Source: CAYVUI01 sp964454745
Lineage (GTDB): Bacteria; Planctomycetota; Phycisphaerae; Sedimentisphaerales; Anaerohalosphaeraceae
Assembly (NCBI GenBank): GCA_964454745.1
Contig: CAYVUI010000001.1
Span: 1-64,000, forward strand
Length of the DNA stretch: 64,000 nucleotides
Reading direction: 5' to 3'
A program made the position numbers and the translations under genes. Positions 25,783 through 33,138 of this stretch are shown here, piece by piece (positions within the stretch are counted from its first letter, which is position 1; each line of letters opens with the position of its first letter). The notes under the pieces are model-generated. The model was not told where the DNA came from. It made no database searches and saw only the letters and a program-made list of their open reading frames with translations.

Positions 25783-25823
25783 AAAAATATCCTGTGCGGA
25801 TATCAAACGAGGTGGATATTTTT
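25783..25823. repeat. Perfect 10-bp inverted repeat, candidate activator (UAS) site
   Basis: AAAAATATCC at 25783-25792 is mirrored by GGATATTTTT at 25814-25823. The centres are 31 bases apart, about three helical turns. The pair lies about 110-150 bases upstream of the predicted flgD transcription start, the normal place for sigma-54 activator binding. Confidence 0.55.
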
Positions 25824-25866
25824 TCCCCGTAAGGCGGAAGGAATTTCCGGGAGGCATTTGGGCAAG

Positions 25867-25933
25867 GTCCGATAATACACGATGATCCGATAATCTTTTG
25901 GCGAACGGAAAAAAACAAAAGATATTATCGGTC
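25867..25933. repeat. Cluster of three CCGATAAT elements, two direct and one inverted
   Basis: CCGATAAT starts at 25869 and 25887 on the plus strand, and its complement ends at 25931. The second and third copies extend to an imperfect palindrome (25887-25900 against 25916-25931, two extra bases in the right arm). CCGATAA is also the -10 core of FliA-type promoters, and the inverted copy has TAAA 15 bases upstream on the minus strand. Confidence 0.45.
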
Positions 25934-26065
25934 CGTCCTATAATTTTTTAAAGTCCCCTATCTATTTATGCCGACTATAGTTTCATAATTGGCGGCTTGA
26001 ATCGGAGGCGTCAATTTCCTGAACCTAACAAAAGTTAAGATTTGTCCGTTTGTAAAGGTGGTTAC

Positions 26066-27457
26066 ATGGCTCTGGAACGAATTCTGGTAATTGGCTCTGA
26101 TGAAAACACTCACGAACTTCTTCGCCCTCACACCGAACAGCTCTTCGCTGCGGATCATCATGATGATCTCTGGGACCTGATCCACTCGGTCAGTCCGCAG
26201 GCAATCGTTGTCAGCGAGGGCGCCAGCCAGCAGAACCTGGGCGACCTGGTTTCCGAACTATGCGAACGGACGGAGGACATCCCCACAATCGTGGTTACCA
26301 GTAGTAAAAAGCTGCGTAACGCCGACCAGTACAAGGCAATGGGTGTGATTGCGTGCCTCGACGGCACCAACGCCGGTGAGAAAATCGCGCATGTAATCGA
26401 CACAATCCGGTTTTCCGGGCAGGAAAAGGAACATCGCGAATTCTTCTCCGACCACTGTCCCTCGTGCGTCTCCATAGTGGGAAAGAGCGAAGCGACGGCC
26501 CGGACACTAAAAATGATCCGCGTGGTCGCGTCGAGTTCGTGCAACCCGGTACTGATCGTGGGCGAAACAGGCACCGGTAAGGAACTGGCGGCCCGGGCGG
26601 TGCATATCCTCCGTCACGGCAGCGACAAGAAGTTCGTTGCCGTCAATTGTGCCGCACTGACCTCGAACCTGCTCGAATCGGAACTGTTCGGACATGTGAA
26701 AGGCTCGTTTACCAGTGCTGAAAAGGAGAAAACCGGCCTGCTCGAGCTTGCCGGCAACGGTTCGATCTTCCTGGATGAGGTATCCGAGATGCCCCTCGAT
26801 CTGCAGGCCAAGCTGCTGCGGGTCGTACAGGAAAAGACGTTCCGCAAGGTCGGCGGCACCGCGGATATCCACTGCGAGGCGACGATTATTACTTCGAGCA
26901 ACCGCAACCTGATGCAGGCCGTCGAAGAGGGTAAATTCCGCCGGGATCTCTATTACCGCTTGGCGATCTGCCCAATCCATCTTGCCCCGCTTCGCCATGA
27001 CGACCGGATCGAGGATGTCCCGCTTCTGGCGGATTATTTCGTAAAAACCTCCGGGATTTGTCCGGATAAGGAAGGGAAAATCAAGGGCTTTACCCGGCTG
27101 GCCATACAGGCATTGAGCGAGCATTCGTGGCCGGGCAATGTCCGTGAACTGAAAAATGTGGTCGATCGTGCAATTATGCTGGAAAATACGGATAAGATTG
27201 GTCTGGATAACCTGATCTTCGAGCCCGAGCAGTACGCCGGCACAACGCACGAAAAACCGTCCGCAAACAGGACAATCAAGGATTTTTCACTCGAAAAGGC
27301 GGAGAAGGAACTCATCGCCAAAGCACTGGCCGAGGCCGGCTGGCAGAAAACAAAGGCAGCGTCCATGCTCGGGATCACCCGGGCGACGCTGTACGCAAAG
27401 GTAAAGCAGTACAACATTCAGCAGCCCGAAAAGGAGCGGGCTCTGGCCTCGGCATAA
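26066..27457 (+). CDS. FleQ-like sigma-54 activator with degenerate receiver and GSFTSA loop
   Basis: Sigma-54-dependent activator, 463 residues from ATG 26066 (AAGGTGG just upstream; TTG 26042 is less likely). The N-terminal 110 residues have a receiver-like layout but no phosphoacceptor Asp (strand reads AIVVSEGAS), as in FleQ. The AAA+ domain has Walker A GETGTGKE near residue 165 and Walker B GSIFLDEV. The sigma-54 contact loop, normally GAFTGA, reads GSFTSA near 214. A Fis-type helix-turn-helix is at the C-terminus (AGWQKTKAASMLGITRATLY). It is followed by its own terminator, between two sets of sigma-54-controlled flagellar genes; likely flagellar master regulator. Control would have to be by expression, ligand or partner rather than phosphorylation. 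Confidence 0.85.
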   Translation: MALERILVIGSDENTHELLRPHTEQLFAADHHDDLWDLIHSVSPQAIVVSEGASQQNLGDLVSELCERTEDIPTIVVTSSKKLRNADQYKAMGVIACLDGTNAGEKIAHVIDTIRFSGQEKEHREFFSDHCPSCVSIVGKSEATARTLKMIRVVASSSCNPVLIVGETGTGKELAARAVHILRHGSDKKFVAVNCAALTSNLLESELFGHVKGSFTSAEKEKTGLLELAGNGSIFLDEVSEMPLDLQAKLLRVVQEKTFRKVGGTADIHCEATIITSSNRNLMQAVEEGKFRRDLYYRLAICPIHLAPLRHDDRIEDVPLLADYFVKTSGICPDKEGKIKGFTRLAIQALSEHSWPGNVRELKNVVDRAIMLENTDKIGLDNLIFEPEQYAGTTHEKPSANRTIKDFSLEKAEKELIAKALAEAGWQKTKAASMLGITRATLYAKVKQYNIQQPEKERALASA

Positions 27458-27500
27458 TTGAGTATTTCTACCTAATCACTAAATAAACCACTTTTCTTTT

Positions 27501-27527
27501 AAGCCGGACTGCCATCCGGCTTTTTTA
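27501..27527 (+). terminator. Rho-independent terminator after the FleQ-like gene
   Basis: AAGCCGGA and TCCGGCTT form an 8-bp stem around a 6-base loop, followed by a T-run. It separates the activator transcript from the downstream sigma-54 operon. Confidence 0.9.
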
Positions 27528-27816
27528 TTGCAAACAAACGAGCCTGACTTTCTGCAAAATAACGACCTCTCACATCTTTATTCGGGTTAAATACGTAAAC
27601 CAATTAGATGTATAATAATTCCTGAGGTGTCTAAAATCACTACAGGCTTCAATGGGGGCCGGGAGATGGAAAAGCCTGATTTTTGGCCCGAAACGCAGTT
27701 TTTGAGGAAGGAACTCATCCATTTGGGGGTATGGCACAAGGTTTGCACTTTATTTGTCAGCGAACCATGCGCAGCGTGCGGATGGAGCTGTAACAATTGT
27801 TTCATTGATTGATGAA
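27528..27816. promoter_or_regulatory. Leader region of the motor operon with hairpin/pseudoknot potential
   Basis: About 290 bases with no convincing gene. A TATAAT box is at 27610-27615 without a good -35. CAGGCTT (27643-27649) pairs with AAGCCTG (27672-27678), and GGGCC (27656-27660) can pair with GGCCC (27685-27689), crossing the first stem. The sigma-54 promoter follows at 27732. A 61-codon frame at 27627-27812 runs through that promoter and looks non-coding. Confidence 0.5.
27732..27747 (+). promoter_or_regulatory. Sigma-54 (-24/-12) promoter of the motor/regulator operon
   Basis: Reads TGGCACAAGGTTTGCA, an exact TGGCAC-N5-TTGCW match. Transcription would begin near 27759, which rules out the TTG at 27754 as start of the next gene. 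Confidence 0.88.
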
Positions 27817-30381
27817 ATGGATCAGGACCTGAAAAATCTGTTTGACCAGGCAAAAGAGGCCCAGGAAGACAACCCCGAAATGCAAGACGTCTTCGATAAG
27901 TCCGCCAAGGTCACAGAACTGGACGACGAAACGAAAAACGTTTTCGACCGCGCCACCGAACGTCCCAAGGCCGTGGACATTTTCGCAACGGAGACCAAGA
28001 AAAAAGTCTCCGCCCGTGATGTGTTTTCAGGTCCTGAATCCCTCTTTGATGTGATCGAGGAGCTGCACCCCTCGGCCAGTACCCGGGCCAAACAGGTGGC
28101 CGCGGAAGCCGGCAGCCAGGCGAAAAAGTTCCTCACCCCCGCCAATATCATTATTATCGCCAATGTGGCGGCCTTATTGCTGGTTTTCGGCTGGATCGTG
28201 TATAAACAGCAGACCACGCCCCCGCCGAGCACCGCCGAGGAAGCCCTCGCCCTGGTACGGGCCTTTCATGAACAGACCCGCATCGAGCCCGAGGCCCTGG
28301 ATATTTCGGATTCGACCGCGAATGCGCTGGAACAGGCCAAGTCGTGGCGGCTGGGCCTTCGACTCTTCCATGCCCATAAGTATAACCAGGCCTATTATGT
28401 CTTCAGCGAACTCCGTGAGCAGTTCAACACCGGCCTGGCCTCGGATGAGTACATGCGGGATTTCCTGAACCTGAATATGGCCCTTGCGCTGGACAAGACT
28501 ACGGACGTCGAGAATGTCAGTCGGCTCTTTGATGTCGCCCTCAAGAGCAAGGCCCCGGCTGTTCGTGCCCTGGCCAATTACTACCTTACCTTTATCAGTA
28601 TGGAAAAAGGTCAGTATCTAAACGCCCGAACGTGTGCCTATCGAACATTAGCGCTTTTGGAGAGCCTCGAAGGCAACCTCGGCCCTGGCGTGGAAGAGGA
28701 CTGCTACTTTATCATCTGCGAGGCCATGACACGCTATGTTATCCAGATCAACAACGAAGAAAACATATTGCCCGGCCCGTTGTGGGCCAACACGCTTGAA
28801 CCGGCCCCCCTGCCCGAAATGGACCAGTCCGACCTGACGGCATTTCTCCAGACGGGGGTATACGAGATCAACCAGGGTGCCATCAGCCCCCTGATCGATA
28901 TGAATTCCCACCTGAATATCGGTTCCCGCTGGCGGGTCATCAGCTTTGATATCCCGCTGGAAGAGGTACTGACACGCCTTTGCACGGAAATCAAGCATAA
29001 CCTCGTCTGGCCGGAAAACCAGCCCGGTATTATGCAGCGGCCCGCAACCGTACTGATGCCCGGAACCTCGGAAATGCGGGCGGCGGAAGTCACCGCGGGC
29101 AGTGCGTATCTGATCGCACGGTTCGGGCATGATTCCATCGAGATTTACAACCCGGAAAATTACGAAGATATTACGTATCATAAAAACCTGATGACCGCAG
29201 AGGCAATCTCGGCATGGCGCAAATTCCTGCTTCGTTATCGGGGCGACCACCGGGCACCCAATGCCCACTACTGCCTCGGCCGGCTGCTCGAGTATTCCGA
29301 TCAGCTTCCCGAAGCACTCAGTGAATACCGCCTGATCGTTAACCAGTACCCGACAAACATCCTCTCGGCCAACGGACTGCTCAACGCAAGCATCATCAAG
29401 ACCAATATGAAGGATTACAACGGGGCCGCCCGTGACCTGCAGGAATTGCTGATCCAGTACCCGGATTCGCGGCTGGTTGACCAGGCATCACTGTATCTTG
29501 CCGACGCGACCATGAACGCGGAACTGTACGACAAAGCCATCAAGATGTATCATAAGGTTTTCAACATTGATTTGAACCCGGAAGCACAGCGGCAGGCCTC
29601 GTACGGACTGGGCTACTGTTATTACCAGGCCGGACAATGGCAAAATGCCAGCGACTGGCTGGTCAAGGCGATCAAGCTGATCTCCAACCCCGCGGATTAT
29701 CGTCTCAAGAAATCCTATTATCTCCTGGGCAAAGCCAATATCGAGCTGGGTAATTATGAAGACGCTTCGCTGGCACTGAAAAACTCCATCGACACCTCCG
29801 CCCCGCGATCGGAATATATCGAAACGATCCTTGAACTGGCCGACGCGGAACAGAAACAGCAGCATTTTGTCACGGCACTGAAAATCCTCCAGAGCATTCC
29901 TACGATCAACCTTTCGCAGGAATACGCGGCCAAAATCCTGATCAAAAAGGCGCAGGTCATGCAGGAAATGGACCTTGTTGACCCGGCGATTACCATGCTC
30001 CGCCGTAAGATCGAGTTCATCGCAGATTCGCGGATTCGTGCCGAAATCGGCAGCGAACTGGCCCTGTGCTATATCCGCAAAGGCGATTACAGCCATGCCC
30101 ACCGCGAGCTGATCGATGCCATCCCCGATCTGCCCGCGGGCGATTATGCCCAGAAAATGCGGCTGGCCTTCGCCCTGGTTTGCTACGAAATGAAGCAGTA
30201 TAAAAACGCGATCCAGGTTGCCAAACGCCTGGAACTGGAATCGCAGGATGCCCAGCTTCGCAAAGAGGCCGGCCAGATTCGCGGCAAAAGCTGGCAGCAG
30301 CTCAACGAACCGGAAAAAGCAGCCCTGGCCTTCGCGGGCATGTTTGCCGATGAGACAACGACCAACCAGAATCGACAATGA
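27817..30381 (+). CDS. Large membrane-anchored TPR protein with secretin-N-like (STN) domain; candidate motor component
   Basis: About 854 residues from ATG 27817 (in-frame TTG 27805 is an alternative). The cytoplasmic N-terminus (about 85 residues) repeats a short motif: NLFDQA, DVFDKS, NVFDRA, DIFATE, DVFSGP. One membrane helix follows (NIIIIANVAALLLVFGWIVY). The rest is probably periplasmic: TPR units, then near residue 380 a segment like the STN domain of secretins and TonB receptors (ISFDIPLEEVLTRLCTEIKH), then at least eight more TPR units. It is the first gene of a sigma-54 operon with fliL, fliM, fliN and flhA and overlaps the next gene by 4 bases. I recognise no named family; a periplasmic scaffold around the motor is the best inference. 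Confidence 0.75.
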   Translation: MDQDLKNLFDQAKEAQEDNPEMQDVFDKSAKVTELDDETKNVFDRATERPKAVDIFATETKKKVSARDVFSGPESLFDVIEELHPSASTRAKQVAAEAGSQAKKFLTPANIIIIANVAALLLVFGWIVYKQQTTPPPSTAEEALALVRAFHEQTRIEPEALDISDSTANALEQAKSWRLGLRLFHAHKYNQAYYVFSELREQFNTGLASDEYMRDFLNLNMALALDKTTDVENVSRLFDVALKSKAPAVRALANYYLTFISMEKGQYLNARTCAYRTLALLESLEGNLGPGVEEDCYFIICEAMTRYVIQINNEENILPGPLWANTLEPAPLPEMDQSDLTAFLQTGVYEINQGAISPLIDMNSHLNIGSRWRVISFDIPLEEVLTRLCTEIKHNLVWPENQPGIMQRPATVLMPGTSEMRAAEVTAGSAYLIARFGHDSIEIYNPENYEDITYHKNLMTAEAISAWRKFLLRYRGDHRAPNAHYCLGRLLEYSDQLPEALSEYRLIVNQYPTNILSANGLLNASIIKTNMKDYNGAARDLQELLIQYPDSRLVDQASLYLADATMNAELYDKAIKMYHKVFNIDLNPEAQRQASYGLGYCYYQAGQWQNASDWLVKAIKLISNPADYRLKKSYYLLGKANIELGNYEDASLALKNSIDTSAPRSEYIETILELADAEQKQQHFVTALKILQSIPTINLSQEYAAKILIKKAQVMQEMDLVDPAITMLRRKIEFIADSRIRAEIGSELALCYIRKGDYSHAHRELIDAIPDLPAGDYAQKMRLAFALVCYEMKQYKNAIQVAKRLELESQDAQLRKEAGQIRGKSWQQLNEPEKAALAFAGMFADETTTNQNRQ

Positions 30382-31121
30382 GAAATAAACTCAACAGACA
30401 ACTTGTTCTCGCACTGGCCCTGCTGACCGTACTCTGGGCGGGCCGGGCTTTTGCCCTGGATGACCCGAATGAAAAGACATTCGAGCTGACCGATCGCGTG
30501 GAGGAGAGCCAGCGAAAAACCAAGCTGATGCGGATCACCAATCTCATTGATGAACAAAAATCGGTCCTCGATGATGAGCAACAAGAGCCGAAAAGTGAAA
30601 TTCTCGACCTGGTGGACCAGCTCAACCGAATGCAGCTCCCGGGAGAAAAACCTCAGCAAACCGACGAAGAAAAGATCCTTGAGCAAATGCAGCCGGTCCA
30701 AAAAGAAGTCAAAGCCCAGCGACCTGAAATCGCGGAAGAAATTTCCCCGGTCCGTCGCCGGGAAGCCATGCTGAACAAACTGCTTGAAGACCCGTCCGCC
30801 GTTGCGAACCCTCTCGCCGTGGCGGATGTACTCTACAAAAAAGGTGACAGGCACAAGGCGGGGATCTTTTATGAACTGGCACTGCAATCTGTAAACGACA
30901 ACAAGGAAAACCCGGACCGTTCCTGGATTCTCTTTCAGTTTGCCAACTGTGTTCGATTTGACAACCCGGCCCAGGCGGCCTCTTTGTATGACCAGTTGAT
31001 CTCGGATTACCCGGTTTGCGAATGGATTGAGATGGCCCGGTCCCGCCGGCAGATTGTTGACTGGTTCCTGGATGATATGAATGTAGCTGTTCTGGAGAAA
31101 TATACGATCCATGAATTCTGA
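30378..31121 (+). CDS. Periplasmic TPR protein of the flagellar operon
   Basis: 247 residues. A signal peptide (RQLVLALALLTVLWAGRAFA) is followed by about 110 residues of charged coil rich in Glu, Gln and Lys, then one or two TPR-like units (ADVLYKKGDRHKAGIFYELA; ILFQFANCVRFDNPAQAASL). It overlaps its neighbours on both sides (4 and 11 bases), so it is tightly coupled to the large TPR protein and to the second activator. Its partner in the periplasm is probably the TPR part of the preceding gene product. No known flagellar family was recognised. Confidence 0.7.
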   Translation: MRNKLNRQLVLALALLTVLWAGRAFALDDPNEKTFELTDRVEESQRKTKLMRITNLIDEQKSVLDDEQQEPKSEILDLVDQLNRMQLPGEKPQQTDEEKILEQMQPVQKEVKAQRPEIAEEISPVRRREAMLNKLLEDPSAVANPLAVADVLYKKGDRHKAGIFYELALQSVNDNKENPDRSWILFQFANCVRFDNPAQAASLYDQLISDYPVCEWIEMARSRRQIVDWFLDDMNVAVLEKYTIHEF

Positions 31122-32511
31122 GAATTGTCAATACAGTGCACTGGTGATTGAAGAAGACCGCGAGTCGATCCGCTCTCTCGTTGAGGAGATGGCTCATCGC
31201 TGTATTCGTCCGACGGTGGTTCGCAGCATGGACTCTGCCCGGCAATCGCTCAACCAGGGCGGCTATTCCATCGTTTTTGTCAGTCGCGAACTGCACGATA
31301 AGAACCGTCAAAACAACGGACACAGCCTGCTTGAAGCCCTCCGGCGGGAAAACCCGGAGATGCCGGTGGTGCTGAGCTGCTGGGGCGACCGGGCAGCCGA
31401 CGCGATGGAAGCAATCGAAGAGGGATACACCGAATTTGTCCCCAAGCCCATCGACAAAGAGACCCTGGCCAAAATCCTGGATCGATACTGCCCGGGACAC
31501 GAAGCACAAACCGCCGCATGGATGCAGCACAAAAGCGGCGATGCCTTTGCCGTCATCGGGAGAAGTGCGGCACTGAAAGAAACCCTGTCCCTGGCCAAAA
31601 AAGCGGCCCCGACGACCATTCCGGTCCTGATCTCGGGCCCCAGCGGCACGGGCAAAGAGCTGATCGCCCGTTATATTCACCATCACAGCCGCCGCCAGGA
31701 CGGCCCGTTTGTTCGCGTCAATTGTGCGGCACTGAACGACAGCCTGCTCGAATCCGAACTGTTCGGCCACGAAAAAGGAGCCTTTACCGGGGCCTGCCGT
31801 CAGCACAAGGGACGTTTCGAGCGTGCCCACGGCGGCACTCTCCTGCTGGACGAAATCTCGGAGACCTCCCCGCACTTTCAGTCACATCTGCTGCGGGTGC
31901 TCGAAGAGATGGACCTCGAACGAGTCGGCGGCACGGAAAACATCAACGTCAATGTGCGAATTGTCAGCACGACAAACCGGGACATTCATCAACAGATCGC
32001 GGACGGCAATTTCCGCGAAGACCTGTACTACCGGCTGGCCGGTCTCGAACTGCATGTTCCGCCTCTGCAAGACCGCAGCGAAGACATTGAAGACCTCGTA
32101 TGGCATTTTGTCAATCAGTATGCCTGCGAAACAGGCCGCTATATCGAAATGATCGACCCGGAAATGATCCGCAACCTGCAGGAATACGACTGGCCGGGCA
32201 ACATCCGCCAACTGAGAAACATCGTCCGAACGGAAATGCTGCTGGGCAAAAGCCCGGTATTATCGCTCTCGCACTGGAAAGCGGGTTCGCAGCAAGCCGG
32301 CGACACTGCCGAAAGCCTGATCAGTGACGAACTGATCCAGCTCGCCGGGCTCAACCTCCAGCAGATCGAGCAGCAGGCGATTCTCGCCACCCTTGAGCAA
32401 ACCGACGGAAACCAGACCCGGGCCGCTAAAGCCCTGGGCATCAGCGACCGAACTTTAAGAGAGAAGCTCAAAAAATACCGCCGGCAGGATAGACTGCAAA
32501 CGGCGGGATAA
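31111..32511 (+). CDS. Second sigma-54 activator (NtrC family) with receiver lacking the phosphoacceptor
   Basis: 466 residues. The receiver keeps an acidic pair (LVIEED) and the late Lys (FVPKPID), but the strand that should end in Asp reads SIVFVSREL, so phosphorylation is doubtful. The AAA+ domain is intact: Walker A SGPSGTGKEL near 175, canonical GAFTGA near 223, Walker B GTLLLDEI. A Fis-type helix-turn-helix closes the protein (GNQTRAAKALGISDRTLREK). It is encoded inside a sigma-54-dependent operon, so it may amplify its own expression after the FleQ-like protein starts the cascade. It resembles FlrC/FlgR position in other hierarchies, but no partner kinase gene is adjacent. Confidence 0.85.
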   Translation: MNSENCQYSALVIEEDRESIRSLVEEMAHRCIRPTVVRSMDSARQSLNQGGYSIVFVSRELHDKNRQNNGHSLLEALRRENPEMPVVLSCWGDRAADAMEAIEEGYTEFVPKPIDKETLAKILDRYCPGHEAQTAAWMQHKSGDAFAVIGRSAALKETLSLAKKAAPTTIPVLISGPSGTGKELIARYIHHHSRRQDGPFVRVNCAALNDSLLESELFGHEKGAFTGACRQHKGRFERAHGGTLLLDEISETSPHFQSHLLRVLEEMDLERVGGTENINVNVRIVSTTNRDIHQQIADGNFREDLYYRLAGLELHVPPLQDRSEDIEDLVWHFVNQYACETGRYIEMIDPEMIRNLQEYDWPGNIRQLRNIVRTEMLLGKSPVLSLSHWKAGSQQAGDTAESLISDELIQLAGLNLQQIEQQAILATLEQTDGNQTRAAKALGISDRTLREKLKKYRRQDRLQTAG

Positions 32512-32556
32512 AACAACGGCAAAGACACCGAACGAATTATTCAGGAGAAAAGATTC

Positions 32557-33138
32557 ATGGCCGACGAAGAAAAACAAGAGCAAAAGCCGCAGGAAGCGGA
32601 ATCCGCCGCAGCCCCGGAGGCAAAAGGCGGTTCAAAGATAATGAAATTTCTGCCTTATATCATTATTGTACTGGTCGTAGCCGCTGCGTCCGTTGGCGGG
32701 ATCGCACTGGCCCAGCTCATGGCCGGCCCGCGGGTCGAGCCCGAGCAGGTCACAGAAGAAGAAACCGGGCCCAAGGATTTCGATGCTTTTCTCGATGCCA
32801 AGGTGGATGAATCCAAAACCTGGGTGAAAGAACTGACTCCTGTAGTGGCCAACCTGGATGAACCCGGTGTGACCCGGTATGTCCGGGCAACCATCGCCAT
32901 TGAATTCAGTGCCGATATGGACCAGGTTCGCGGTGAAGTTTATGTCGATGATAAAAGCAGCATTCTGATTGACTGGCTCAATACGTACCTGGCGGGGCTT
33001 AGCCTCGAAGAAGTTCGCGGCACGAACAATCTCGAACGAATCAAACAGGAAGTACGGGACCATTTCAACGAGTTGCTGTTCCCGGACAGCAAGCCGTACG
33101 TAATACGAATTCTTTTGAAGGAGTTTGCGGTTCAATGA
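32557..33138 (+). CDS. fliL: Flagellar basal body-associated protein FliL
   Basis: 193 residues: a cytoplasmic acidic tail, one membrane helix at about 31-51 (FLPYIIIVLVVAAASVGGIA), and a periplasmic FliL domain with the pattern TRYVRATIAIEFSADMDQVR and a C-terminal VIRILLKEFAVQ. FliL surrounds stators and influences torque. GGAGAAAAG precedes the ATG. The last codons overlap the start of fliM by 4 bases. Confidence 0.92.
   Translation: MADEEKQEQKPQEAESAAAPEAKGGSKIMKFLPYIIIVLVVAAASVGGIALAQLMAGPRVEPEQVTEEETGPKDFDAFLDAKVDESKTWVKELTPVVANLDEPGVTRYVRATIAIEFSADMDQVRGEVYVDDKSSILIDWLNTYLAGLSLEEVRGTNNLERIKQEVRDHFNELLFPDSKPYVIRILLKEFAVQ

Larger units (their letters stand above)
25616..26065. promoter_or_regulatory. 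Divergent control region between flgD and the sigma-54 activator gene
   Basis: About 450 AT-rich bases without a convincing gene separate the minus-strand flg run from the plus-strand activator. They hold a sigma-54 promoter (25686-25701), a long-spaced inverted repeat (25783-25823) placed as an upstream activating site, and a cluster of CCGATAAT repeats (25867-25933). Short open frames here have no ribosome site or recognisable content. Confidence 0.7.

Noticed and set aside
27627..27812. 61-codon plus-strand frame with several Cys before the TPR gene
   Set aside because: It runs through the sigma-54 promoter at 27732-27747 and overlaps the next gene; no suitable ribosome site or recognisable motif.
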